64,000 nucleotides of DNA from Sanguibacter suaedae (GTDB lineage: Bacteria; Actinomycetota; Actinomycetes; Actinomycetales; Cellulomonadaceae): positions 186,001-250,000 of the forward strand of contig NZ_JAEINH010000001.1 in the NCBI RefSeq assembly GCF_016342785.1, written 5' to 3'. The first letter of the stretch is position 1, and each line of letters starts with the position of its first letter. The notes beneath the pieces are model-generated. The model was not told the origin of the DNA, searched no databases, and worked only from the letters and a program-made list of their open reading frames with translations. The translations under genes and the position numbers were made by a program. Below are positions 25,982-35,793 of this stretch, piece after piece.

Positions 25982-27007
25982 GTGCAGAGATCGACACCCC
26001 GGAGACGAGCGCTTCTGTCCGCCATCGCGCTCGGCGCGCTCATCGCGCTCGGCGCAACGGTCACCGTCGTCGGCAACAGCTTCCGCTTCACCCAGGAGAC
26101 CATCACCATCCCCGGGCCCGACGGGGACCTCGTCGGCGTCCTGACGCTGCCGGACGACGGGCACGCCCGGGGGATCGTCGTGATGGTGCACGGCGACGGG
26201 CCCGTGGACGCGACCATGGACGGCCTGTACGCCCCGTGGTTCGAGGGCGCGGCCGACGCCGGCCTCGGCACCCTGTCCTGGAGCAAGCCGGGCGTCGGCG
26301 GCTCGCACGGGGACTGGCTGTCGCAGTCGATGGACGACCGCGCCGCAGAGGTCTCCGCGGTCCTCGACTGGGCCCTGGGCGACGACGAGGTCCCGACCGA
26401 CACGGTCGTGCTGTGGGGCGCGAGCCAGGCCGGCTGGGTGCTCCCCGAGGTCACCCGCAGCCGTTCGGACATCGACGGGGTCGTGGCCGTCGGGCCCGCG
26501 ATCAGCTGGCTCCGGCAAGGTCGCTTCAACCTCCTCGCCGAGCTCGAGCACGACGGCGCGGACGCTCAGGAACGGGCGGGTGCGATCGAGGAGAGCGACC
26601 GCACCCGCGCCCTCCTCGCGCGACACGCGTCGTACGAGGAGTACCTCGCGTCCACGACGAGCGACGACCCGATGACGGAGGACCGCTGGGGATTCGTCCA
26701 GCGCAACGTCGGCTCCGACGCGACGGACGACCTGAGGGCCTCGGCCTCCCGGGAGATCCCCGTGCTCCTCATGGTGGGTTCGCACGACCGCAACGTCGAC
26801 GTCGAGGAGACCGAGGACACCTACCGCTCGATCCTCGGATCGTCGCTCACCGTCACGCACCTCGACGGCACGCACTCCCTGGCCCGACCGGTCATGGAGG
26901 ACCACGACGCGGTCGGGCTCCTCACCGCCGTCGTCCGTCCCCGGGCCCTCCTCGCCCCGGGGACCATCGACGACTACACAGCGTTCCTCATCGGGATCGG
27001 TCGCTGA
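25982..27007 (+). CDS. membrane-anchored alpha/beta hydrolase
   Basis: A 341-residue protein. After a short basic start an N-terminal span (ALLSAIALGALIALGATVTVV) acts as signal or anchor. The hydrolase fold follows: strand VVMVHGDGPVDATM (HG dipeptide of the oxyanion hole), nucleophile elbow WGASQAGW (Ser), and a late Asp in VGSHDRNVD with His in DGTHSLARP. Likely an extracytoplasmic esterase/acyl hydrolase. The GTG start is exactly 6 bases after TAGATT, so the mRNA is leaderless. It is the probable target of the divergent PaaX-type regulator. Confidence 0.82.
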   Translation: MQRSTPRRRALLSAIALGALIALGATVTVVGNSFRFTQETITIPGPDGDLVGVLTLPDDGHARGIVVMVHGDGPVDATMDGLYAPWFEGAADAGLGTLSWSKPGVGGSHGDWLSQSMDDRAAEVSAVLDWALGDDEVPTDTVVLWGASQAGWVLPEVTRSRSDIDGVVAVGPAISWLRQGRFNLLAELEHDGADAQERAGAIEESDRTRALLARHASYEEYLASTTSDDPMTEDRWGFVQRNVGSDATDDLRASASREIPVLLMVGSHDRNVDVEETEDTYRSILGSSLTVTHLDGTHSLARPVMEDHDAVGLLTAVVRPRALLAPGTIDDYTAFLIGIGR

Positions 27008-27025
27008 CCCGTCCCGGGTGACGCG

Positions 27026-28000
27026 TCAGGCGGGAGGTGTCCCGTCGCCGAAGGGGCGCCCACCGAGGGACTCGCGCCCGTGGTCGCTGAACCATCCGGC
27101 GAGGTCGGGGCCCTGCGGGACGATGCCCGACGGGTTGATGTCACGGTGCACCACGTAGTAGTGGGCCTTGATCTGGTCGAAGTCGACGGTGTCCCCGAAC
27201 CCGGGGGTCTGGAAGAGGTCCCGCGCGTAGGCCCACAGGACGGGCATCTCCGTGAGCTTGGAGCGGTTGCACTTGAAGTGCCCGTGGTAGACGGCGTCGA
27301 AGCGGACGAGCGTGGTGAACAGGCGCACGTCGGCCTCGGTGATGGTGTCCCCCACGAGGTAGCGCTGGCCCGCGAGCCGCTCCTCGAGCCAGTCGAGCGC
27401 CGTCCACAGGCGGTCGTACGCGGAGTCGTACGTCTCCTGGCTGCCGGCGAACCCGCACCGGTACACGCCGTTGTTGACCTCCGTGTAGACGCGTCGCATG
27501 ACGGCGTCCATCTCCTCGCGCAGCGCCTCCGGGTAGAGGTCGGGCGCACCGGGGCGGTGGTGCTCGCGCCACTCGGTGGAGAGGTCGAGGGTCATCTGCG
27601 CGAAGTCGTTGGTGACGACGGCGCCCGTCGTGGTGTCGACGATCGCGGGGACGGTGATGCCCCGCGCGTACTCGGGGTCACGGGCCAGGAAGGCGTCCTT
27701 GAGGCGCGGGATCCCGAGCACGGGGTCCACGCCACCGGGGTCCAGGTCGAACGTCCAGCTGTCCTTGTCGTGCGTGGGACCGGGCAGACCGATCGAGATC
27801 GCGTCCTCGAGGCCGAGGAGACGACGCACGATGATCGACCGGTTCGCCCACGGGCAGGCCCGGGCGGCGATCAACCGGTAGCGGCCCGCCTCGACGGGGA
27901 AACCCTCCGAGCCGTCGGCGGTGATCCGTGTGGTGATGTACCGGGTGTCGCGGTCGAACTCCTTGCCGGGCACGGAGTAGACGCCGTCTTCGTTGCTCAT
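27026..28000 (-). CDS. glutathionyl-hydroquinone-reductase-type GST (YqjG/ECM4 family)
   Basis: A 324-residue omega-class GST-like reductase. The N-terminal thioredoxin fold has the active-site Cys in AARACPWANRS, then DPVLGIPRLKDAFLARDPEYARGITVPAIVD, and the C-terminal all-helical domain includes YRCGFAGSQETYD and the family's RFDAVYHGHFKCN. In GC-rich actinobacteria that make mycothiol and not glutathione, the thiol partner is presumably mycothiol, an inference. It would reduce thiol adducts of quinones. GACGAT sits 6 bases before the ATG. Confidence 0.9.
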   Translation of the reverse strand: MSNEDGVYSVPGKEFDRDTRYITTRITADGSEGFPVEAGRYRLIAARACPWANRSIIVRRLLGLEDAISIGLPGPTHDKDSWTFDLDPGGVDPVLGIPRLKDAFLARDPEYARGITVPAIVDTTTGAVVTNDFAQMTLDLSTEWREHHRPGAPDLYPEALREEMDAVMRRVYTEVNNGVYRCGFAGSQETYDSAYDRLWTALDWLEERLAGQRYLVGDTITEADVRLFTTLVRFDAVYHGHFKCNRSKLTEMPVLWAYARDLFQTPGFGDTVDFDQIKAHYYVVHRDINPSGIVPQGPDLAGWFSDHGRESLGGRPFGDGTPPA

Positions 28001-28111
28001 TCAACCATCGTCCCCCGTGGACGCGATTCCCACACCTGTTCTACCGGGGGAATGTGAGCGGCGGTCCTCGGGCCGGGTCGGAGCCCCGTCCGGCCCGGCC
28101 CGACGGACCGC

Positions 28112-28267
28112 TCAGTCCGTGCGCTCACCGACGGCGGGCTCGTCCGGCGCAGGGCCCTCCGGGCCCACGTCGGCGGGGCTGCGGAGCAGGTTGACGATGC
28201 TCAGGGCGAGCCCTCCCCACACCACGAGGACGGACACGACGAGGACGACGACTGCGGTGGTGGTCAT
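28112..28267 (-). CDS. metS: MetS-like small subunit of NSS amino-acid symporter
   Basis: A 51-residue protein with one span (AVVVLVVSVLVVWGGLALSIVNLL) and a short acidic, Pro-rich tail. It matches the methionine/alanine-import NSS small subunits in size and in the W-G-G-L-A-L-S-I turn. It overlaps the larger symporter subunit by ATGA, which fixes its start. In Corynebacterium such a small partner is required for MetP activity; the same is inferred here. Confidence 0.85.
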   Translation of the reverse strand: MTTTAVVVLVVSVLVVWGGLALSIVNLLRSPADVGPEGPAPDEPAVGERTD

Positions 28268-29841
28268 GAGCGGGGTCCCTTCTGTCCACCGTGACGGAGC
28301 TGGGAGGCCGGGAGCTCGGGCCACGGGACGAGCTCGTCCGGGTCGTGCCGCCAGCGGACGAACGACATGACGAGGGCGAAGACCACGATGACGCCGACCG
28401 TGCCCCACCCGAAGGCGTTGACGAACCACTGCGGGTTCCCGCCGTACCCGTCGCGGACCAGGGTCCACACACCCGTGAGGAGCATGTAGCCGAGCACCAC
28501 GGGGACCCCGATGCCCACCATCCAGCGCCACCACGCCCCGATGCGGGTCGACGACACGGCGTTGAGGTGCCACTGGAGCTCGGGGAGGCGACGGAGGACG
28601 ACGCCCACGAGGATCGTCATGACGACGGCCGAGCCGATGATGCCCACCTCGTTGGCGAACGTGTCGACCGTGTCGAGGAGCGGCAGCCCGGTGGTCGTGG
28701 AGAAGAGCACGACGGACAGGACGGCGGCGACCCCGCCGACGCGGAGCGCTCCCTGGCGGGGCGTCCACCCGAACTTCTCCTGGAAGGCCGACGACACGAC
28801 CTGGAGGAGCGACAGCAGCGAGGTGATGCCGGCCAGGGCGAGAGCGGAGAAGAACAGCACCCCGAAGACGGGCCCTCCGGGCATCATCGAGATGATGTGC
28901 GGGAAGGTCACGAAGGACAGGACGGGGCCGGTGAGGCCCTCGAGCTCGCCGACCTGGACGCCCTCCTGGTGGGCCATGAACCCGAGGGTCGCGAAGACGC
29001 CGATGCCCGCGAGGAGCTCGAACGAGGAGTTCGCGAACCCGACGACGAGTCCCGTGGACGTGAGGTTGGACCGTCGCTTGAGGTACGACGAGTAGGTGAT
29101 CATGATGCCGAAGGCGATGGACAGGGAGAAGAAGATCTGCGCGAACGCCGCGATCCACACGCCCGGGTCGGCGAGGGCGGACCAGTCGGGCGTGAAGAAC
29201 GCGGTGAGCCCCTCGCCCGCGCCCTCGAGGAACAGCGCACGGACCACGAGCGTCACGAAGAGGACCACGAGGAGCGGCAGGAAGACGACGTTGGCCCGCT
29301 CGAGGCCGCGCTGCACACCGAGCGCGAGGACGACGAGGACGACGACCCACACCGCGACGAGGGGGAGGAGGACGCCGGGCACGATGTCGAGGCTCAGCCC
29401 GGGGGTCTCGGACACCTGGAGGTACTCACCGGTGAAGAACCCGGCCGGGTCGTCGCCCCACGCCGTGTCCACGGAGAACCACACGAAGCTCACGGCCCAC
29501 GCGATGATCACCGTGTAGTACAGGATGATGACGAAGGAGATGCCCACCTGGAACCAGCCGAGGCTCTCGGCGCGCGTCGACAGGCGACGGAAGACGCTCG
29601 GTGGTGAGCCGCGGAAGCGGTGCCCCAGGGCGTAGTCGAGGAGCAGCACGGGCAGCCCGACGGCGAGCAGCGCCACGAGGTACGGGACGAGGAACGCGCC
29701 TCCGCCGTTCTCGTAGGCGACTCCCGGGAACCTCCAGATGTTGCCGAGGCCGACGGCCGACCCGACCGCCGCGAGGATGAACCCCGTCTGCCCGGACCAC
29801 TGCTCCCTCGTGGCCGGTCCTGCTCCTGCCCGTGCTGCCAT
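28264..29841 (-). CDS. metP: sodium-dependent amino-acid transporter (NSS, MetP-like)
   Basis: A 525-residue Na+ symporter of the NSS/SNF family, with about 11-12 membrane spans. The signature AAVGSAVGLGNIWRFPG, containing the sodium-binding GLGNIWRFP, is at residues ~23-39, followed by NGGGAFLVPY. Span 6 shows the unwound FFSLSIAFGIMITYSSYL region. With its small partner it probably imports methionine and/or alanine. The ATG at 29841 gives the normal short N-terminus; an in-frame GTG lies one codon upstream. A TACAGT hexamer further upstream on the minus strand is a possible -10 box. Confidence 0.92.
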   Translation of the reverse strand: MAARAGAGPATREQWSGQTGFILAAVGSAVGLGNIWRFPGVAYENGGGAFLVPYLVALLAVGLPVLLLDYALGHRFRGSPPSVFRRLSTRAESLGWFQVGISFVIILYYTVIIAWAVSFVWFSVDTAWGDDPAGFFTGEYLQVSETPGLSLDIVPGVLLPLVAVWVVVLVVLALGVQRGLERANVVFLPLLVVLFVTLVVRALFLEGAGEGLTAFFTPDWSALADPGVWIAAFAQIFFSLSIAFGIMITYSSYLKRRSNLTSTGLVVGFANSSFELLAGIGVFATLGFMAHQEGVQVGELEGLTGPVLSFVTFPHIISMMPGGPVFGVLFFSALALAGITSLLSLLQVVSSAFQEKFGWTPRQGALRVGGVAAVLSVVLFSTTTGLPLLDTVDTFANEVGIIGSAVVMTILVGVVLRRLPELQWHLNAVSSTRIGAWWRWMVGIGVPVVLGYMLLTGVWTLVRDGYGGNPQWFVNAFGWGTVGVIVVFALVMSFVRWRHDPDELVPWPELPASQLRHGGQKGPRS

Positions 29842-30052
29842 CACCCTGTCCCGATCCGTCGTCGTGCGTGCCGTGTCTGCGCGGCCCAGCGGAGAACTGT
29901 ACGACCGTGCAGCATGACGATAGCGCCGGTCCTGGCGGTCCCGTCCGCAGAAGGTCCCAGATCGTCTCACCATACGGTCACGGGGGATTCGACGTGATGT
30001 CCGCCATGTGGACGGCGGGAACACGCGGACGTTCCCCCGCGGTTCAGCGGAC

Positions 30053-31498
30053 ATGGACCTCTCCCCCGGTGGCGCCTCGCGTCCCGAACGCCCTGCCGCA
30101 GACCCCGCCGTCCTGGGCGACCCCGCCTCGAAGCGCATCCCCGTCGGCTTCGTGCTGCTCCTCTCGGCGCTCGTCGCCCTCGGGCCGCTGACCATCGACC
30201 TGTACCTCGCGGCGTTCCCGCAGATCACCGACGACCTCGGCACCACCGAGCCGCGCGTGCAGCTCACGCTCACCGCCACCCTTGCGGGCCTCGCGATCGG
30301 CCAGCTCCTCATCGGGTCCGTGTCCGACGCGATCGGCCGTCGGCGCCCGCTCCTCGTGTCGCTCGCCGCGTACGTGGTCGTCACGGCGGCCATCGTCATG
30401 GTGGACGGCATCGTGTGGTTCACGGCGCTGCGGTTCGTGCAGGGCCTCACCGCCGCGGCAGGCATGGTCCTGGCCATGGCCATCGTCCGGGACAACTACT
30501 CCGGCTTCCGGGTGGGCAAGGTCATCGCCCGCCTCATGCTCGTCGTCGGGGTGGCGCCCATCCTCGCGCCCACCATCGGGTCGCAGCTGCTGCTCCTCGG
30601 CTCGTGGCGCCTCATGTTCGTCGTCCTCGCCGTCATGGGCGCGCTGCTCCTCCTCCTCGCCACGCTCCGCCTCCAGGAGTCCCTGCCCGTCGAGCGCCGG
30701 CGGGCCGGCGGCGGCGGTGCGGCCCTGCGCTCCTACGCGGGGCTGCTGCGCGACTGGCCTTTCATGGGCGTCGCGCTGCTCTCCGGCTTCTACATGGCGG
30801 CCATGTTCACGTACGTGTCGTCGTCGTCGTTCGTCTTCCAGGACGGGTTCGGGCTGTCCGCCCAGGAGTTCGGGCTCGTGTTCGGCGCCGGTGCCGTCGC
30901 GGTCACCGCAGGGAGCCAGATCAACGGCGCGCTCGTGGGCCGCGTCACGCCCGAGCGCATCCTGTCCGTCGCCATCCCCGCGGGCGTCGTGCTCTCGGCC
31001 GCGCTCCTCGTGACGGCCGTCGTCACCGCGGGTTCCCCGGGCGGGCTGTGGCCCATCGTGGTCCTCCTCGTCCTCACCCTGTCGACCGCCGGTTTCGTGA
31101 TGCCCGCCGCCCCGGCCATCGCGCTGGAGCACAACGGCCACCGCGCCGGGTCCGCGGCAGCCCTGCTCGGCGCCATGCAGTTCGGCATCGGTGCCGGGAT
31201 CGCCCCCGTGACGGGTCTGCTGGGTGGCGACCCGGCGACGACCATGGCCGGGGTGATGTTCGCGGTCGTGAGCATCGCGGGGCTGCTGTTCATCGCCGTG
31301 GGACGCGCCGAGCGCCGACGCGCCGCAGCCGGGACCTCCGGGTCCGGAGACGAGGCGGAGGCCGTCGCCGTGGCGGGCACGCCTGCCACCGCGACCGGTG
31401 CCGCGACGACCACGGAGGCCGAGCTCTCCGGTGCGGGAGCCCCCGCCGCGGTCGGGTCAGCCGGCGCGGACCGTGAGGGTGCTCGACCCGTCGGCTAG
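30053..31498 (+). CDS. Bcr/CflA family multidrug MFS transporter
   Basis: A 481-residue drug-resistance carrier, about 12 spans. The Bcr/CflA signature is clear: LVALGPLTIDLYLAAFPQI in span 1, then GQLLIGSVSDAIGRRRPLL (motif A) and RFVQGLTAAAGMVLAMAIVRD (motif B region). The C-terminal ~60 residues after the last span are an Ala/Gly/Glu-rich cytosolic tail of no known use. The ATG at 30053 is preferred over an in-frame GTG at 30008, but neither has a strong ribosome site. The 3' end overlaps the convergent sbcC by 42 bases. Confidence 0.9.
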   Translation: MDLSPGGASRPERPAADPAVLGDPASKRIPVGFVLLLSALVALGPLTIDLYLAAFPQITDDLGTTEPRVQLTLTATLAGLAIGQLLIGSVSDAIGRRRPLLVSLAAYVVVTAAIVMVDGIVWFTALRFVQGLTAAAGMVLAMAIVRDNYSGFRVGKVIARLMLVVGVAPILAPTIGSQLLLLGSWRLMFVVLAVMGALLLLLATLRLQESLPVERRRAGGGGAALRSYAGLLRDWPFMGVALLSGFYMAAMFTYVSSSSFVFQDGFGLSAQEFGLVFGAGAVAVTAGSQINGALVGRVTPERILSVAIPAGVVLSAALLVTAVVTAGSPGGLWPIVVLLVLTLSTAGFVMPAAPAIALEHNGHRAGSAAALLGAMQFGIGAGIAPVTGLLGGDPATTMAGVMFAVVSIAGLLFIAVGRAERRRAAAGTSGSGDEAEAVAVAGTPATATGAATTTEAELSGAGAPAAVGSAGADREGARPVG

Positions 31499-34400
31499 GC
31501 GCCGGACGGAGATGCCGTCGGCGATGGTCTGCTTGAGCGTCTCGACGTGGGAGACCACGCCGACGACGCGCCCGCCCGCACGAAGGCCGCCGAGGACCTG
31601 GAGGACGGAGTCGAGGGTCTCGGGGTCCAGCGTCCCGAATCCCTCGTCGACGAAGAGGGTGCCGAGGTGCACCCCTCCGGCCTCGGCGGTGACGACGTCG
31701 GCCATGCCGAGCGCGAGGCACAGGGAGACGTAGAACGTCTCCCCGCCGGACAGGGACGACGCGAGCCGCGGGACACCGGTGTGGTGGTCCACGACGCGGA
31801 GCGCGAGACCGACCTTGAGGCCGCCGCCCTTCTCCTTGTCGTCGCTGCGCTCGAGCTCGTAGCGCCCGTCGGACATGACGGTGAGGCGCTCGTTCGCGGC
31901 GGCGACGACGTCCTCGAAGCGGCGCATGAGGACGAAGGTGGCGAGCGTGAGGCGCTTGGTGTTGTCCGCGCCGTTGCCCGTGGCGAGGTTCGCCATGCGC
32001 AGGACCGGTTCCGAGCGCACCTGGGCCTCGTTCAGCGCGAGGACCACTCCCTCGACGGTCCGGGCGGCGCGGCCCGCGTCGGCCGCCCGGCGTGTGGCGA
32101 GGGTGGCGGCCTCGGCGGCGGAGCGGCACGCGGCCTCAGCATCCGCGACGACCTGCTCGGCGGCGGGCAGGTCCACGTGGGCGTCGGCGGCGAGGCCGAC
32201 GATCTCCGGTGCCGCGAGCCCTGCACGGACGCGGGCCTCGTCGGACCGGAAACCGGTGACGGCGGCCTCGAGGGCGGCCTGCTCCTGCGCACCGAGGCGT
32301 GCGTCGAGCAGGGCGTCGAGGGTCGCGAAACCCTGCTCGGCCATGGTGCGGGTGCGCTCGGCGACGCGCTGGTCGCGGGCGCGGAGGGCGGCGCGGGCCT
32401 CGCGCCGGGCGTCGAGGAGCGCGTCGAGGGCCGTCACAGCGCTCTCGAGAGCCTCGACCGCGGCCGCGACGCTCGGCGGGGCGTCGCCGGGACGCCCAGA
32501 GTCCGTCCCGACGTCGGCCCCGGTGTCCGGGGCCACGTCACCCTCGAGCCCACGGACCGCTTCGGCGACCTCGAACGTGTCGCGGTCGAGGTCGGCCGCG
32601 TCCCGGTCGAGCCGAGCGGCCTCGCCGGTGAGGGAGTCGCGGAGCGCCGTCGCCTCCGCGAGGAGGCCGGCTGTCTCCGCGTCGAAGTCGGCGAGGGCCT
32701 GCTCCGCGACGGGCACCGAGTCCCGGGCGGTCTCCGCCTCGGTGACCGCGGTGCTCGCCGCGTCGAGGGCGGCGACCGCGGCGGACCGCTCCGCGCCGCC
32801 GGTGGAGGCGATCGCCGCGGCGTGGCGCTCGGCGAGGAGCGTCGCGGTGCGCTCGGCGGCCACGAGGTCGCGCTCGGCGGACTCCCGGACGGCCTGCGCG
32901 TCGTCGACGGCGTCCTGGGTGACGTGGTCCTCGTGCAGCGGGGCCGGCGCCGGGTGCTCCGCACCTCCGCAGACCGGGCACGGCACACCGGGTTTCAGGG
33001 TCGTGGCGATCTCGCCGGCGATGCCGTCGATGCGCCGCTGCCGAAGGTCGTGCTCCTGCGCAGCGGTGTCGCGAGCACGATCGGCAGCTCGGGTGAGCGT
33101 CGCGCGGGCCCCGTCGAGGTCGACGCGGAGGGCGTCCACGGTGTCGAGGGTCTCGACGACGGTCCGGGCTGCGGCGGCGACGGCGGTGCGGGCGGTGAGC
33201 TCGGCGGCGACGGCCCGGTGGTGGTCGCGCCCCGCCTCGAGGGCCGTGCGGGCGACGGGCCGTGCGTCGAGGTCCCGGGCACGTTCCTCGGCCTCGGCGC
33301 GGCGCCCCTCGAGGGCGGCACGGTCCCTGGCCAGCGCGTCGCGGCGCACGGGAAGGGACGCCTCGACGGCCACGAGCCGCTCGAGCGACGACGCGCGGCG
33401 GGCGTCGGCGTCGCGTCGCGCACGGAGGTCCGCCTCCGCGGCGTCCGCGCCGGCACCGGTCTCGTCGTCGAGATCGGGGAGGTCCGGCAGGGTGCCGTCG
33501 GGCAGGACGCCGCGCGCGCCGTCGAACGCCGCCGCGGCCTCGGCCACGAGACGGTCGGCGGTGAGCTGGGCGTCGTGCTCGCCGTCGAGGAGCGGCCGCA
33601 CGACCGCGGCCCGACGTGCCACGTCCAGGGCTGTCTCCTGCTCGACGACGTGCGCCGCGCGCTCGGCGAGCTCGTCCTGCTCGGCGAGGAGCACGGCCCG
33701 GCGGTGCAGGGCCTCGGCGAGCCGCTGAGCGCTCGTGAGCGTCGCGCGGGCGGCGTCGAGATCGGTCCGGGCCGCGGTGTCGGCGAGCGCGAGGGCGTCG
33801 GCGGCGGCCTCGAGACCGGCGACGTGCTCGGCGGAGAGCTTGGGGGTGTCCTCGGCGCGGGCGTCACGCAGGACACCCGCGGCGTCCTCGTCGAGGTCTG
33901 CGGTGACCACGAACCCGTCCACGGCCGCGGTGACCGCACCACGGGCGGTGTCGAGGTCCCGCTGGGCGGCGGCGCGCATGCCCGCGAGCTCGGTCTGGGC
34001 CCTGTCGTAGACCTCGGTGCCGAACACCTTCTGGAGGAGCGCCCCGCGGTCCTCCGGCCTGGCCCTGAGGAACCCGGCGAACTCACCCTGCGGCAGGACG
34101 ACGGTCTGGACGAACTGGGTGCGGTCCAGCCCGACGACGCGCTGGAGCTCGAGCCCGGCCTCGTCGAGCCGCGACGCGACGAGCTCACCGGCGTCGCCCG
34201 GGGCGCCGAGCGTCGCTCCCGGGGCGAGCGCCTCGCTGGGCAGGCGCCACAGGCGCACGCTGGCCTGCTGCTTGGTGGTGCCGTCACCCCGCTTCTTGCG
34301 GCGCAGCCGTTCGGGCGTGCGGACCACCCGGAAGGCCCCGGCGCCGGTCTCGAAGGTGAGGTCGACGACGGAGTCGACGTCGTCGGGAGCGAAGGACGAC

Positions 34401-34600
34401 CGGAGACGGTCCTCGCTCGCCGACGCGGACGCGACCTTCCCGTAGAGGGCGAAGACCACGGCGTCGATGATGGTCGACTTGCCTGCGCCCGTGGGCCCTT
34501 CGAGGAGGAAGATCCCGGACGCGGCGAGGGCCGCGAAGTCGACGACGTGCTCCCCGGCGAACGGTCCGACGGCCTGGATGCGGAGGCTGTGCAGGTGCAT
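31457..34600 (-). CDS. sbcC: SbcC, SMC-like nuclease subunit
   Basis: A 1047-residue Rad50-type ATPase, the partner of SbcD in a complex that cuts DNA hairpins and blocked ends. Walker A GPTGAGKSTIID is at residues ~35-46; long Ala/Arg/Glu-rich coiled coils flank the zinc hook CPVC at about residue 540; the ABC signature LSGGETFYVSL and Walker B LFVDEGFGTLD are near the C-terminus, followed by VVGVVSHVETLK. The start ATG overlaps the sbcD stop (ATGA). Length and order are normal. The opposite strand is largely open as a GC-rich artefact. Confidence 0.95.
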   Translation of the reverse strand: MHLHSLRIQAVGPFAGEHVVDFAALAASGIFLLEGPTGAGKSTIIDAVVFALYGKVASASASEDRLRSSFAPDDVDSVVDLTFETGAGAFRVVRTPERLRRKKRGDGTTKQQASVRLWRLPSEALAPGATLGAPGDAGELVASRLDEAGLELQRVVGLDRTQFVQTVVLPQGEFAGFLRARPEDRGALLQKVFGTEVYDRAQTELAGMRAAAQRDLDTARGAVTAAVDGFVVTADLDEDAAGVLRDARAEDTPKLSAEHVAGLEAAADALALADTAARTDLDAARATLTSAQRLAEALHRRAVLLAEQDELAERAAHVVEQETALDVARRAAVVRPLLDGEHDAQLTADRLVAEAAAAFDGARGVLPDGTLPDLPDLDDETGAGADAAEADLRARRDADARRASSLERLVAVEASLPVRRDALARDRAALEGRRAEAEERARDLDARPVARTALEAGRDHHRAVAAELTARTAVAAAARTVVETLDTVDALRVDLDGARATLTRAADRARDTAAQEHDLRQRRIDGIAGEIATTLKPGVPCPVCGGAEHPAPAPLHEDHVTQDAVDDAQAVRESAERDLVAAERTATLLAERHAAAIASTGGAERSAAVAALDAASTAVTEAETARDSVPVAEQALADFDAETAGLLAEATALRDSLTGEAARLDRDAADLDRDTFEVAEAVRGLEGDVAPDTGADVGTDSGRPGDAPPSVAAAVEALESAVTALDALLDARREARAALRARDQRVAERTRTMAEQGFATLDALLDARLGAQEQAALEAAVTGFRSDEARVRAGLAAPEIVGLAADAHVDLPAAEQVVADAEAACRSAAEAATLATRRAADAGRAARTVEGVVLALNEAQVRSEPVLRMANLATGNGADNTKRLTLATFVLMRRFEDVVAAANERLTVMSDGRYELERSDDKEKGGGLKVGLALRVVDHHTGVPRLASSLSGGETFYVSLCLALGMADVVTAEAGGVHLGTLFVDEGFGTLDPETLDSVLQVLGGLRAGGRVVGVVSHVETLKQTIADGISVRRLADGSSTLTVRAG

Positions 34601-35787
34601 CAGGCGCTCCGCTCCGCCGCGCCGGCACGCTCGAAGGCTGCGCGGAGCACGGCGACCTCGGCGTCGGTGGCCGTGGCACCGGTGACGTGCGCGACGAAGT
34701 CCCCGGCGACGACGACGGGGTCGCTCGCGGCGGTCACGGCGAGGGTGAGCGACGGGCGCTCCTCGCGGGCGGCGGGCCGGTGCTGGACGACGAGCGCGTG
34801 GGGGAAGCGCTCCTTGACGCGCGCGGTCATCTCCCGCGGGCGGGCGGTGTCGGTGACGAGGACGCGCACCCAGTCGTCCCGGTGGGCTTCGCCGGCAGCC
34901 CCCAGGAGGTCGTCGAGCGTCCCGCTGACCTCGCTGAGCCGTCGCGGCACGGGCGCACGGAGCAGCTCGGGCTCGCCGGTGACGCCCTGCGACCCGTCGG
35001 CGGACAGCTCGAGGAGGACGCTCGACTTCGCGTGGCGCATCTCGGAGAACGAGTACGCGAGGGGTGACCCGGAGTACCGGCCGACCGTGGCACCGGGGAA
35101 CGTCACGCGCTGCGGTCCGTGGAGGTGGCCCAGGGCCACGTAGTCGACGCCCTCGAAGACCCCGGCGGGGACGGAGTCGACGCCGCCCACCCGGATGTCG
35201 CGCTCCGACTCGGACGCCTCGCCGCCCACGACGAAGGCGTGCGCCATGACGACGGAGCGCACCGGCGCGTGGGCCGTCCGCGCGGCGAGGTCCGCCCGGA
35301 CCCGCCGCATCGCGGCTCCCATGACCGCGGCATGGGACCGTGCAAGGGGCTCGTCGCCGTCCTGGAGCGCGACGCGCGACGCGTCCGGGTCGAGGTACGG
35401 CATCGCGTACACCAGGACGGGGGCACCCCCGTCGGGGTCGGGGATCTCGACGGGCCTGCCGACGTCGGCGACCCTGGCGCGCACGTGGATGCCGTCGCGG
35501 AGGATGCGGTCGCCGAACCCGAGGCGGACGGCCGAGTCGTGGTTGCCGGGGGTGACGACCACCTGGGCGTGCTGGGACAGCCGTGCGAGGGTCTCGGAGA
35601 GCAGCGTCACGGCCTCGACGGGCGGGATGGCCCGGTCGTAGACGTCACCCGACACGACGACGGCCCGCACGTCCTCGGCGCGCGCCACCTCGACGAGGTG
35701 GTCGAGGTACGCCGCCTGGTGCTCCAGCAGGTCGACCCCGTGGAGGGTGCGCCCGAGGTGCCAGTCGGAGGTGTGCAGGATCCGCAT
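34600..35787 (-). CDS. sbcD: SbcD, exonuclease subunit
   Basis: A 395-residue Mre11-type metallophosphoesterase. The dimetal motifs are present in order: HTSDWHLGRTL, VVSGDVYDRAIP, TPGNHDSAVR, MAHAFVVGG and ALGHLHGPQ. It is the upstream gene of the sbcDC operon, joined by an ATGA overlap. The ATG at 35787 is supported by TACCGT exactly 6 bases upstream and by the family's usual N-terminal MRILHTSDWHLG. Confidence 0.95.
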   Translation of the reverse strand: MRILHTSDWHLGRTLHGVDLLEHQAAYLDHLVEVARAEDVRAVVVSGDVYDRAIPPVEAVTLLSETLARLSQHAQVVVTPGNHDSAVRLGFGDRILRDGIHVRARVADVGRPVEIPDPDGGAPVLVYAMPYLDPDASRVALQDGDEPLARSHAAVMGAAMRRVRADLAARTAHAPVRSVVMAHAFVVGGEASESERDIRVGGVDSVPAGVFEGVDYVALGHLHGPQRVTFPGATVGRYSGSPLAYSFSEMRHAKSSVLLELSADGSQGVTGEPELLRAPVPRRLSEVSGTLDDLLGAAGEAHRDDWVRVLVTDTARPREMTARVKERFPHALVVQHRPAAREERPSLTLAVTAASDPVVVAGDFVAHVTGATATDAEVAVLRAAFERAGAAERSA

Positions 35788-35793
35788 GCGGCG

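Noticed and set aside
29842-30052. Possible riboswitch between the divergent metP and Bcr/CflA genes
   Set aside because: No long conserved stems or known riboswitch cores are visible; just promoter-like hexamers.
31547-35143. Very long plus-strand open frame (about 1200 codons) antisense to sbcC and sbcD
   Set aside because: The opposite strand holds clear SbcC/SbcD motifs; in such GC-rich DNA the antisense frame stays open by codon bias, and its composition (Gly/Glu/Arg/Val-rich, no domain) is typical of a shadow.
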